A stretch of 64,000 nucleotides of DNA from an uncultured Prevotellaceae bacterium (GTDB taxonomy: Bacteria; Bacteroidota; Bacteroidia; Bacteroidales; Bacteroidaceae). The notes under the pieces were generated by a model. The model was not told the origin of the DNA, ran no database searches, and saw only the letters and a program-made list of their open reading frames with translations. The first letter of the stretch is position 1. The number at the start of each line of letters is the position of its first letter. Below are positions 56,480-64,000 of this stretch, piece by piece. A program made the translations under genes and the position numbers. The stretch spans positions 16,373 to 80,372 of the forward strand of contig CACWOS010000006.1 in the NCBI GenBank assembly GCA_902762565.1, read 5' to 3'.

Positions 56480-59400
56480 TGAGAAGAATACTGCTAACGT
56501 TGCTGATTGCCATCTTGTCGGTACCTATTGCGTGGGCTGACGAGACGGGCGGTGCGACCGTTGTCAGGGCAGAGTATTTCTTCGATTCTGATCCTGGCTA
56601 TGGCAATGCAACGATAATCAATAACGTGACCGAAGGCGACAACAATCTGTCGCTGAGCGTCGAAAGGCTCTCGCCAGGAGCACATATGCTGTATGTGCGC
56701 TCGCAGGCCTCCACCGGCGTGTGGTCTTCCACGCAGTCGCACCCCTTGCTGATTCTCAGGCAGCGCCCCACTGAGGCTGTCCGCGTGGAATATTTCTATG
56801 ATACCGACCCTGGCTACGGCAATGGTAAGTCGGTAGGCAACCTTACTGATGGCGACAACACCTTGGTGGTCAGCGTCGCAGGTCTGGCCTATGGTGTCCA
56901 TCATCTCTGTCTGCGTGCGCAGGACAATACGGGTGTATGGTCACAGGTTGCAACATCATCCATCTTTGTGACCAGTCCTCAAACGGCCAATGCTATACGT
57001 GTTGAGTACTTCTTTGACACCGATCCAGGCTTTGGACAGGGAACGCCCATCACGCCTTCGCAGGACGAGACGGCGACCTATGCGCTGTCGCTTGACGGTC
57101 TGTCGATGGGTGCCCATGTGCTCAATCTGCGTGTGCAGGACAATCACGGACGATGGTCGGCTGTGCAGCAGCATCCCATCTACGTGCTGAGCAATCTGCC
57201 TGACGTCGTGGCTGCCGAGTACTTCTTCGACAACAACGACCCGGGAGAGGGACAAGCCACAGCCGTTCCTCTGCCCAGTGCCAAGACGGATCCCTTTGCC
57301 TTTGAGGCCAATACTGCAGGACTCGCTCCAGGAGAACACCATCTGATGGTGCGCCTCAAAAAGAACAATGGCTTCTGGACACTCTATGATGCCGCTACGT
57401 TTACCGTTGATGGACCAGCAGAGCCAGAGCCATATGCCGTGTTGACGGACAATACCGATGTTTTGGACGATCCTGTAACAGGCATTACTTATGGCAAAAC
57501 GCTGATGTTCTATTATGATACGGAGAAGCAGGCTCGTGGTGGTATGGATATTGGACCGTTTGAAGCAGATAGCCTAAGAGGTTGGCATCAAGCCAAGGCG
57601 GCTATTACAAAGGTTATTTTCGCTTCTTCATTTGCCAACGACACGACTGTCACTAGCACTGCCTATTGGTTCCAAGGCTGCAATAACCTGACATCGATAG
57701 AAAATATCCAAAATCTCAAGACAGATAGAGTGACAAATATGAGCTGGATGTTCGCTTCTTGTATGGGGTTGACGAGTCTTGATGTGAGTGGCTTCAATAC
57801 AGCTCATGTGACGGACATGAGCTGGATGTTCCATCTCTGTTCTGGTCTGACCTATCTTGACGTGAGCAACTTCAAGACGGATAATGTGACGAGCATGGCA
57901 CAGATGTTCTCTTTTTGTAACTTGTTGCATAGCCTTGATGTGAGCGGCTTCAATACGGCTAATGTGACGGACATGAGCTGGCTGTTCTATAGCTGTTCTG
58001 GCCTGACCAGTCTTGACGTGAGTGGCTTCAATACGGCTAATGTGACGAACATGAATTATATGTTCACGAACTGTTCTGGCCTGACGAGTCTTGACGTGAG
58101 CAACTTCAAGACGGATAATGTGACGGACATGAGTATTATGTTTACTGGCTGTTCTGGCCTGTCGAGCCTTGACGTGAGCGGCTTCAATACAGCTAATGTG
58201 ACAGACATGAGCAGAATGTTCTCTGGCTGTTTTAGCCTGTCGAGCCTTGATGTGAGCAACTTCAATACTGCTAATGTGACGAACATGAGCTGGATGTTCA
58301 ATGGCTGTTCTGGCTTGACGAGTCTTGACTTGAGTAATTTCAATACTGCTAATGTGACGGACATGAGCATCATGTTCCGAGACTGTTCTGAGTTGACCAC
58401 CATCTATGCTGGTAGTGAGTGGAGCACTGATAGTGTGACAAATAGCGAGGACATGTTCGCTGGCTGTACCAAGCTAGTTGGTGGTAAGGGCACTGTCTTC
58501 GATGCTGATCACATCGACAAGGCTTATGCCCATATCGATGGCGGTGCCTCGAATCCTGGCTACTTCACGGACAAGAATGCGCCGGTGGTTACTGAGCCTG
58601 AGCCATACGCTGTATTGGCAGATAACACCCTGACGTTCTACTATGACACGAAGAAAGAAGAGCGCGGTGGTTTGAGTGTTGATCCGTTTGCGCCTGGAGC
58701 CAACGGCAATTGGTCTGGTGACCAATCCCAAACAACGATTGTCTTTGACGATTCGTTTGCCAATTGTACGACCATTACCCACACAGCTAATTGGTTTGCT
58801 GGGTTCCAGCATTTGGAGACCATCGTAGGAATTGAGAATCTGAACACGGAGAATGTGACTAACATGGAAAATATGTTCTCCGCTTGTACTATGCTGACGA
58901 GCCTCGACTTGAGCCATTTCAACACGGAAAAGGTTACCAATATGGAATCGATGTTCTGGGCTTGCGGTGCTTTGACAAACCTTGATGTAACCAGTTTCAA
59001 CACTTCGAATGTGACGAACATGGAAGGTATGTTCTATGGTTGTGGAAGCCTGACGAGCTTGGATGTGAGCAGCTTCAACACTTCCAAGGTTACTGACATG
59101 AAGTTGATGTTTGGTGATTGCTTTAACTTGACAAATCTCAACTTGAGCAGTTTCAACACTGAGAACGTCACGGACATGAGTGAGATGTTCTATCGTTGTG
59201 GGGCGCTGACGAGCCTCGACGTCACCAACTTCAACACGGCTAACGTGACGACCATGTACAATATGTTCATGGGGTGTGGAAGTCTGACAAGTCTTGATGT
59301 CAGCCATTTCAATACGGCCAACGTCACGAACATGGAATCAATGTTTGCTGATTGTTCTGGTCTGAAGACCCTCGACCTCAGTAGTTTCAATACAGCAAAA

Positions 59401-60963
59401 GTGGAATATACGCAGAATATGTTCCGTGATTGTGCCGAGTTGACAACTATTTTTGCAGGTGACGAATGGACGATGGCCGCTGTGACTTGGGGACCGGGAA
59501 TGTTCTCTAACTGCGACAAACTTGTCGGTGGCAAGGGTACAACATACGATGCCGACCACATCGACGAGACCTATGCCCACATCGACGGCGGCCCATCTAA
59601 TCCAGGCTACTTCACGGATAAGAATGCACCTGTGGTGCCTGATCCCGAACCTTATGTAGTGCTCGACAGTACAACGATGACATTCTACTATGATACGGAG
59701 ATGAACAGTCGTCAGGGTATGCCAATCGTGGCTGGCGGTGCTACGGTGACGTGGGGTAACTATGCTGGTGGCATCACTAACGTGGTATTCACGAGCTCAT
59801 TTGCCGAATATCTCCCCGTCAGCACAGCTTCGTGGTTCAGTGGCTTCAAGTCTCTGACCACCATCACTGGTATTGAGAACCTGAAGACTGACAGCGTCAA
59901 GAGTATGCGCAGCATGTTCCAAGGCTGTGCGTCATTGATACATGTCGATATGTCGCAGTTCAATACCAGCAAGGTTGAGGACTACGGTAACATCTTCAAT
60001 GGCTGTTCGTCGCTTGCTGCTATTCAGGCAGGCTATGCGATGATTCCTGCTGAGGAGTATGCACGGGTGGACAATCCGAACCTGCTGCTTTATGTCAACG
60101 AACCATCGCTGGCTCCACAGAGTGTGCAGAACGTGGTAGTAAGGGATTTTGCGAAGACCATCATCCTAACGGATGAGGTTGGAACTTCCGGCAATAACAA
60201 CTTCTATGCACCAAAGAGCTTCACCGCGGAGATGATCAGTTATTCACACGAGTATCGTCAGCAGACGGTGAATGGTATAAGTCGTGGATGGGAAAGCATC
60301 GTACTGCCGTTCACCGTGCAGACCATCGTCAATGAGCGCAATGGTGTGATAGCGCCATTTGGCAATGCTGCCAGCGAGCTTCACTTCTGGCTGCGCCAGT
60401 TGATATCGGATGGCATCGTTCGTGCTACACAGATTGAGGCTAACAAGGCTTATATCATCTCGATGCCTAACAATGAAGAAGAGTATCCGGCCAAGTATAA
60501 TCAGAACGGACGCGTCACTTTTTCGTCAGAGAATGCACTGGTACCTGCCACTGTGATTGAAGGCGTTGAGGGCAAGATTGCTAGTGGAGAGATCGTAACG
60601 TTGATGCCAAACTTCCAAAAGAAGTACGCCAACGAGAATTTCTATGCGCTGAACGTGGGCGAGGAACGTCTGTACAACGGTACCAGCTATCCTGAGGGCA
60701 GCGTATTTGAGCGAGGCTATCGCGCGGTACGTCCCTTTGAGGCCTATACGATTCATCATGGCAGCTCTCCTGCTCCACAATTCATCTCTATTGCCGACAT
60801 TACGAATGGCGACAATCTGACGGGAATCAACGATGCTATACGTCTAAATGATGAACAACTGATAAATGATAAGTGGTACGACCTGAATGGCCAGCAGTTG
60901 CAGAAGAAACCGACACGAAAGGGCGTTTATCTGCACAATGGACGTAAGGTAATTATCCGCTAA
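56479..60963 (+). CDS. BspA-type surface protein with four EYFFDxDPG repeats and T9SS tail
   Basis: 1494 residues. Signal peptide ends AWADE. Four tandem repeats of about 75 residues (about 28-315) start with (V/A)EYF(F/Y)D-DPGxG and end with the (H)LxVRxQDNxGxWS type motif. Then come three BspA/DUF285 blocks (about 320-700, 710-1050, 1055-1180), each with the FYYDT-K opening; the first two have the YAHIDGG-NPGYFT closure. A 230-residue C-terminal domain (RGWESIVLPFTVQT, NGVIAPFGNAAS) is shared with the previous giant protein, followed by the tail YDLNGQQL...KGVYLHNGRK. Last gene of the operon; terminator at 60999. Confidence 0.84.
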   Translation: MRRILLTLLIAILSVPIAWADETGGATVVRAEYFFDSDPGYGNATIINNVTEGDNNLSLSVERLSPGAHMLYVRSQASTGVWSSTQSHPLLILRQRPTEAVRVEYFYDTDPGYGNGKSVGNLTDGDNTLVVSVAGLAYGVHHLCLRAQDNTGVWSQVATSSIFVTSPQTANAIRVEYFFDTDPGFGQGTPITPSQDETATYALSLDGLSMGAHVLNLRVQDNHGRWSAVQQHPIYVLSNLPDVVAAEYFFDNNDPGEGQATAVPLPSAKTDPFAFEANTAGLAPGEHHLMVRLKKNNGFWTLYDAATFTVDGPAEPEPYAVLTDNTDVLDDPVTGITYGKTLMFYYDTEKQARGGMDIGPFEADSLRGWHQAKAAITKVIFASSFANDTTVTSTAYWFQGCNNLTSIENIQNLKTDRVTNMSWMFASCMGLTSLDVSGFNTAHVTDMSWMFHLCSGLTYLDVSNFKTDNVTSMAQMFSFCNLLHSLDVSGFNTANVTDMSWLFYSCSGLTSLDVSGFNTANVTNMNYMFTNCSGLTSLDVSNFKTDNVTDMSIMFTGCSGLSSLDVSGFNTANVTDMSRMFSGCFSLSSLDVSNFNTANVTNMSWMFNGCSGLTSLDLSNFNTANVTDMSIMFRDCSELTTIYAGSEWSTDSVTNSEDMFAGCTKLVGGKGTVFDADHIDKAYAHIDGGASNPGYFTDKNAPVVTEPEPYAVLADNTLTFYYDTKKEERGGLSVDPFAPGANGNWSGDQSQTTIVFDDSFANCTTITHTANWFAGFQHLETIVGIENLNTENVTNMENMFSACTMLTSLDLSHFNTEKVTNMESMFWACGALTNLDVTSFNTSNVTNMEGMFYGCGSLTSLDVSSFNTSKVTDMKLMFGDCFNLTNLNLSSFNTENVTDMSEMFYRCGALTSLDVTNFNTANVTTMYNMFMGCGSLTSLDVSHFNTANVTNMESMFADCSGLKTLDLSSFNTAKVEYTQNMFRDCAELTTIFAGDEWTMAAVTWGPGMFSNCDKLVGGKGTTYDADHIDETYAHIDGGPSNPGYFTDKNAPVVPDPEPYVVLDSTTMTFYYDTEMNSRQGMPIVAGGATVTWGNYAGGITNVVFTSSFAEYLPVSTASWFSGFKSLTTITGIENLKTDSVKSMRSMFQGCASLIHVDMSQFNTSKVEDYGNIFNGCSSLAAIQAGYAMIPAEEYARVDNPNLLLYVNEPSLAPQSVQNVVVRDFAKTIILTDEVGTSGNNNFYAPKSFTAEMISYSHEYRQQTVNGISRGWESIVLPFTVQTIVNERNGVIAPFGNAASELHFWLRQLISDGIVRATQIEANKAYIISMPNNEEEYPAKYNQNGRVTFSSENALVPATVIEGVEGKIASGEIVTLMPNFQKKYANENFYALNVGEERLYNGTSYPEGSVFERGYRAVRPFEAYTIHHGSSPAPQFISIADITNGDNLTGINDAIRLNDEQLINDKWYDLNGQQLQKKPTRKGVYLHNGRKVIIR

Positions 60964-60998
60964 ATATCAATAGAAAGCGCGATATATTAAAGAAAATT

Positions 60999-61028
60999 GG
61001 CGAAAGTCTTGGTGCTTTCGCCTTTTTT
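60999..61028 (+). terminator. Terminator of the BspA-type operon
   Basis: GGCGAAAG (60999-61006) pairs exactly with CTTTCGCC (61015-61022), loop of 8, then six T (61023-61028). Confidence 0.93.
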
Positions 61029-61031
61029 GTT

Positions 61032-61039
61032 TATCTTTG
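61032..61039 (+). promoter_or_regulatory. -7 box for the 61065 gene
   Basis: TATCTTTG, 25 bases before the ATG at 61065 and directly behind the preceding terminator. Confidence 0.7.
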
Positions 61040-61064
61040 CCCCCGAAGAGCAATAAAATTACGC

Positions 61065-62918
61065 ATGATAATGATAAAAAGACTAATATTTTACTTGATA
61101 TTCTTTGTTCCGCTCTGTGCAGTGGCTCAGACGGCTAGCAAGATTGATGAAATCAAGAATGCTGCTGACTACATTTGGGGTCAGGGCTATGCTGCTACCG
61201 TGAAAGAAGCTGATAAAGAGGCATTGGCCGACCTGATGAGTAAGATTTCAGTGCAGATCGAGAGCGACTTTGTGATTGATGAGCGCGAGGTGAATACTGC
61301 TGCAGGTAATGATGCCCAGTCGACGGTACAGAATGTGGTGCGTACCTATTCACAGGGTACACTGAAGAATACGCGTAGCGTCATCGTCAGCGAAGGACCT
61401 CCCACGGCAGCGGTCATACGTTATATCAGGAGATCGGAGCTGGAAAAGGTCTTCAAGGATCGTGAAGAGAATGTGCTTAGCTATGTCTATAGTGCCCGTA
61501 ATGCAGAGAAAGCTGGTCGTATAGATGCTGCCCTGCGCTACTACTATTGGGCTTCATGCTTATTGAAGAGTCTCCAGAATCCTAGCCAGGTGAAATTCTC
61601 GGAGGATGGTGTGAAGTTCCCCATGACCATGTGGATTCCTGAGCAGATTCGTAACATTCTGAGCCAGATTAAGTGTGAAGTAACCAAGGTGGAGGGACAG
61701 AATGTCAGTTTGCTGTTTACCTATAAAGATAAGCCTGTGACCAGTCTTGACTTCCATTATTGGGATGGCATGAACTACTCAAATATCTTCTCTGCCAAGG
61801 ATGGTATCATGGAAGTGGAGATGCGCCCGGGAGCTCCCACGAACAAGTTTAATATCCAGTATGAGTATGAGTTCAAAAGCCAGATGCGTCAAGATCCGGA
61901 ACTGGAGCAGGTCATGAACATCTTCAATACTGTTAAATATAAGGAGGCCACCGTTGTCGTGAATGCTGGCAACAAATCGGAGCAGAAACAGGCTCAGGCT
62001 ACCTTGCAGGCTGCTGTGGCTAATATGAGTGTGGCTACTCATGCTGTTCAGGTGGCTCAGCCCAAGACGTTCGTGAAGACCATTGATCAGGTGGTAACGG
62101 CCATCAAGTCGAAGAATTATGAGTCTGTAAGCGAACTGTTTACGGCTGAAGGCTATAATATGTTCGACAAGCTGGTTCATTATGGTAATGCTTCACTCAT
62201 TGGCAATCCTAATCTGCAGTTCTACCAGTTGGGTGAACGTACCATCTGCCGCTCGGTGCCCATGAAGTTTTCGTTCAAGAATAACAAACGTTCCTTTGTG
62301 GAGGATGTTACCTTTACATTTAATAAGGACGAGAAGATTGAGTCTGTAGCCTTCGGTCTCGACAAGATAGCCCGTGACGACATTTTCCAGCGTGAAACGC
62401 CGTGGAGTGAGGATGTACGCATGCAACTCGCAACGTTCCTCGAGAACTACAAGACCGCATTCGCTTTGAAACGTCTCGACTATATCCAGAGCATCTTCGA
62501 CGATGACGCCATCATTATCGTGGGTCACGTCACGAAACATGCCAATAAGAAGGGTGAAAACCAGCAGTATATCGACAACGATATGGTGAAGTATACCCGT
62601 CAGGATAAGACCACCTACCTAAAGAATCTGGAGAAGAGTTTTGGCAGCAACGAGTTTATTAACATCCGCTTCACCGACAATGATATCAAGAAGATGGGTA
62701 AGGGTGAAGATACCTTTGGCATCCTGATTCATCAGGACTACTATTCATCTAACTATGGTGATACGGGCTACCTGTTCCTGATGGTGGATATGAACGATAT
62801 GAATGCGCCTATCATCAAGGTGCGTACCTGGCAGCCCAACCGTGACTCGAAATGGAATGGTAACTTTGAACGCGACGATCCTTATTATGGATTGATATAC
62901 GGAGGAAACTTCGATTAA
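61065..62918 (+). CDS. Exported LPP20-like hypothetical protein
   Basis: 617 residues. Signal peptide MIMIKRLIFYLIFFVPLCAVAQ. The first 120 residues (EIKNAADYIWGQGYAATVKEADKEALADLM) resemble the LPP20/FlgT-N type domain, in which repeated Ala-rich helices pack on a sheet. A middle part without known match follows, and the last 180 residues (DQVVTAIKSKNYESVSELF, later FLENYKTAFALKRLDYIQSIFDDDAIIIVG) look like NTF2-like folds. Function unknown. Forms a pair with the next gene, which has similar N-terminal traits. Confidence 0.68.
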   Translation: MIMIKRLIFYLIFFVPLCAVAQTASKIDEIKNAADYIWGQGYAATVKEADKEALADLMSKISVQIESDFVIDEREVNTAAGNDAQSTVQNVVRTYSQGTLKNTRSVIVSEGPPTAAVIRYIRRSELEKVFKDREENVLSYVYSARNAEKAGRIDAALRYYYWASCLLKSLQNPSQVKFSEDGVKFPMTMWIPEQIRNILSQIKCEVTKVEGQNVSLLFTYKDKPVTSLDFHYWDGMNYSNIFSAKDGIMEVEMRPGAPTNKFNIQYEYEFKSQMRQDPELEQVMNIFNTVKYKEATVVVNAGNKSEQKQAQATLQAAVANMSVATHAVQVAQPKTFVKTIDQVVTAIKSKNYESVSELFTAEGYNMFDKLVHYGNASLIGNPNLQFYQLGERTICRSVPMKFSFKNNKRSFVEDVTFTFNKDEKIESVAFGLDKIARDDIFQRETPWSEDVRMQLATFLENYKTAFALKRLDYIQSIFDDDAIIIVGHVTKHANKKGENQQYIDNDMVKYTRQDKTTYLKNLEKSFGSNEFINIRFTDNDIKKMGKGEDTFGILIHQDYYSSNYGDTGYLFLMVDMNDMNAPIIKVRTWQPNRDSKWNGNFERDDPYYGLIYGGNFD

Positions 62919-62960
62919 TTGAGATTAGAAAATTATTGTAACACTAAAAACAGAAGAATT

Positions 62961-63596
62961 ATGAAGAAATTTGTATTGATGCTGATGGCTGCTATGATGC
63001 TGACCTCGGCAAATGCACAAGAACTGACCAAGCAGCAGGTTAAGGCCGTGAACAAGGAGGTTAAGAAGAAGCTGAAGGACTACAAGCAGAGAGGCTACGA
63101 GATCTTTGGCTCGTCACGTACACTGGAAACAGCCCTGACCAAGCATTTCACCGCTTTGGAGGCTAAAGAGGGCAAGATAGTCGAGGTTACTGGCTTCTCA
63201 CAGGCTAAGTCTCGCAATTTGGCTGCTACTGCAGCTCAGAACAGTGCTGCCAATCGTTATGCTACTACATGCAGTCAGCAGATTAAGGGTCGCGTCCTGG
63301 CTGATATGGCTAACGACGTGTCTAACCAGGAGGCTGAGTTCGACAAGTTCTATGCTGCTTTCGAAGGAAAGGTACAGCAGGAGATTAAGGGAGAGTTGCG
63401 TCAGAGCTTCGCTGTTGCCAAGCAGAATGCTGACGGTACCATCTCTGTTGAGGCTTATTATCTGGTTGACGACGATGCTGCCAGCCGTGCCCGCATCAAT
63501 GCCTTCAAGAACTCACAGCAAGAGTCAGCTATCGCACAGAAGTATGCTCAGAAGTTGAGCGATTTTGTTAACGAGCGCGTTGTTCCTGCTGAGTAA
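62961..63596 (+). CDS. Exported Ala-rich hypothetical protein
   Basis: 211 residues from the ATG at 62961, which starts the signal peptide MKKFVLMLMAAMMLTSANAQ; the frame is open further upstream but without an ATG. The mature part is helical and Lys/Ala-rich (VKAVNKEVKKKLKDYKQRGY, LAATAAQNSAANRYATTC). I do not recognise the family; it may share the LPP20-like fold with its neighbour. It is likely co-transcribed with the 61065 gene (42-base gap) and ends at a strong terminator. Confidence 0.7.
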   Translation: MKKFVLMLMAAMMLTSANAQELTKQQVKAVNKEVKKKLKDYKQRGYEIFGSSRTLETALTKHFTALEAKEGKIVEVTGFSQAKSRNLAATAAQNSAANRYATTCSQQIKGRVLADMANDVSNQEAEFDKFYAAFEGKVQQEIKGELRQSFAVAKQNADGTISVEAYYLVDDDAASRARINAFKNSQQESAIAQKYAQKLSDFVNERVVPAE

Positions 63597-63625
63597 AGAA
63601 GCTTTTTGTAGGTTTAAAAAAGTTA

Positions 63626-63669
63626 AAACGCTTATTTAATGTTAAAAAGCATTAAGTAAGCGTTTTTTT
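63626..63669 (+). terminator. Terminator before rpsL
   Basis: 63626-63641 pairs with 63650-63665 (16 positions, one G-U) around an 8-nt loop, followed by a T-run. Confidence 0.9.
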
Positions 63670-63705
63670 ATGTTTTATATATTAGGTAGATTCGAGAAAA
63701 GTTTG

Positions 63706-63713
63706 TACCTTTG
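63706..63713 (+). promoter_or_regulatory. -7 box of the rpsL (str) operon
   Basis: TACCTTTG, 86 bases before the rpsL ATG. A 6-bp hairpin GCACCC/GGGTGC (63713-63718 with 63737-63742) lies at the start of the leader. Confidence 0.7.
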
Positions 63714-63799
63714 CACCCCAAAAGCGCCCAAAGAGTGGGTGCACTATGTCTTGCAAACAACATATACATAATATATAATTAATTAAAAAACAAACAATT

Positions 63800-64000
63800 A
63801 TGCCTACAATTTCACAATTGGTAAGAAAAGGCAGAAAGGTGCTCGTTGACAAGAGCAAGTCACCCGCGCTGGACTCATGTCCTCAGCGTCGCGGTGTTTG
63901 TGTTCGTGTCTACACAACGACCCCCAAGAAGCCTAATTCGGCTATGCGTAAGGTAGCCCGTGTTCGTCTGACTAATCAGAAGGAAGTTAACTCGTACATC
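63800..64000 (+). CDS. rpsL: 30S ribosomal protein S12 (partial, 5' end)
   Basis: The first 67 residues, [13 protein letters not shown]..., are S12, cut by the window edge. [21 protein letters not shown] is the decoding-centre loop; both lysines of PKKPNS are present, so the commonest streptomycin-resistance changes at that site are absent. The start is preceded by an A-rich leader. In this phylum rpsL opens the large ribosomal-protein operon. Confidence 0.98.
   Translation, partial: MPTISQLVRKGRKVLVDKSKSPALDSCPQRRGVCVRVYTTTPKKPNSAMRKVARVRLTNQKEVNSYI

Overview
The window looks like a chromosome segment of a Prevotella-type Bacteroidota (Prevotellaceae, gut or rumen style). The evidence is a SusC/SusD/SusE/SusF outer-membrane glycan system, promoters of the Bacteroidota type (TAnnTTTG near -7, sometimes TTTG about 20 nt upstream), A-rich leaders without clear Shine-Dalgarno sequences, PorU/PorV of the type IX secretion system (T9SS), several secreted proteins ending in the short Prevotella-style T9SS tail (YDLxGRxL...KGxYIxNGKKVxxK), and BspA-type leucine-rich repeat proteins. 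Species cannot be fixed from sequence reading alone.

Layout. 1-3.6 kb: end of an unrecognised gene, then a TonB-receptor-like outer-membrane barrel. 3.6-7.3 kb: a secreted GH5/GH43 two-enzyme protein. 7.4-24.6 kb: a starch/maltodextrin locus. One strand carries lacI-family regulator, MFS sugar transporter, GH77 and GH97. The other carries susC-susD-susE-susF and a secreted GH13 amylase. A palindromic LacI-type operator lies midway between the divergent units, and a second copy lies in front of the amylase at the same distance from its promoter. 24.6-26.7 kb: two glycosyltransferases. 26.7-27.2 kb: a non-coding interval that looks like a structured RNA gene with its own promoter, GNRA hairpins, a terminator and an upstream FNR-type palindrome. 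27.2-33.3 kb: an operon of FAH-family hydrolase, porU, porV and ispF. 33.4-35.2 kb: a REP-associated tyrosine transposase (RAYT)-like gene followed by tandem 22-bp palindromic arrays. 35.4-44.2 kb: secreted and membrane proteins, including a protein with a recent 420-bp internal duplication, small peptides, a transglutaminase-like protein, a PEGA/outer-membrane protein and a BACON lipoprotein. 44.3-61.0 kb: a four-gene operon of giant BspA-like surface proteins, one of which has a whole SusD-like domain embedded among its repeats. 61.1-63.6 kb: two secreted hypotheticals. 63.8 kb to the end: start of rpsL.

How the genes fit together. Amylase and SusDEF capture and cut starch at the surface, SusC imports oligosaccharides, and GH97, the MFS carrier and GH77 finish breakdown and uptake, under one LacI-family regulator. 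PorU/PorV are the attachment machinery for the T9SS-tailed proteins in the same window (GH5/GH43, amylase, BspA-like proteins).

The most unusual signals are: (1) 22-bp-period intergenic arrays at two sites 12 kb apart that share a nearly identical 23-nt stretch, one directly behind the RAYT-like gene; (2) sense-oriented 7-9 bp tandem repeats placed just before start codons inside operons, and similar repeats recruited into coding sequence; (3) the candidate structured RNA; (4) the SusD-BspA chimera.
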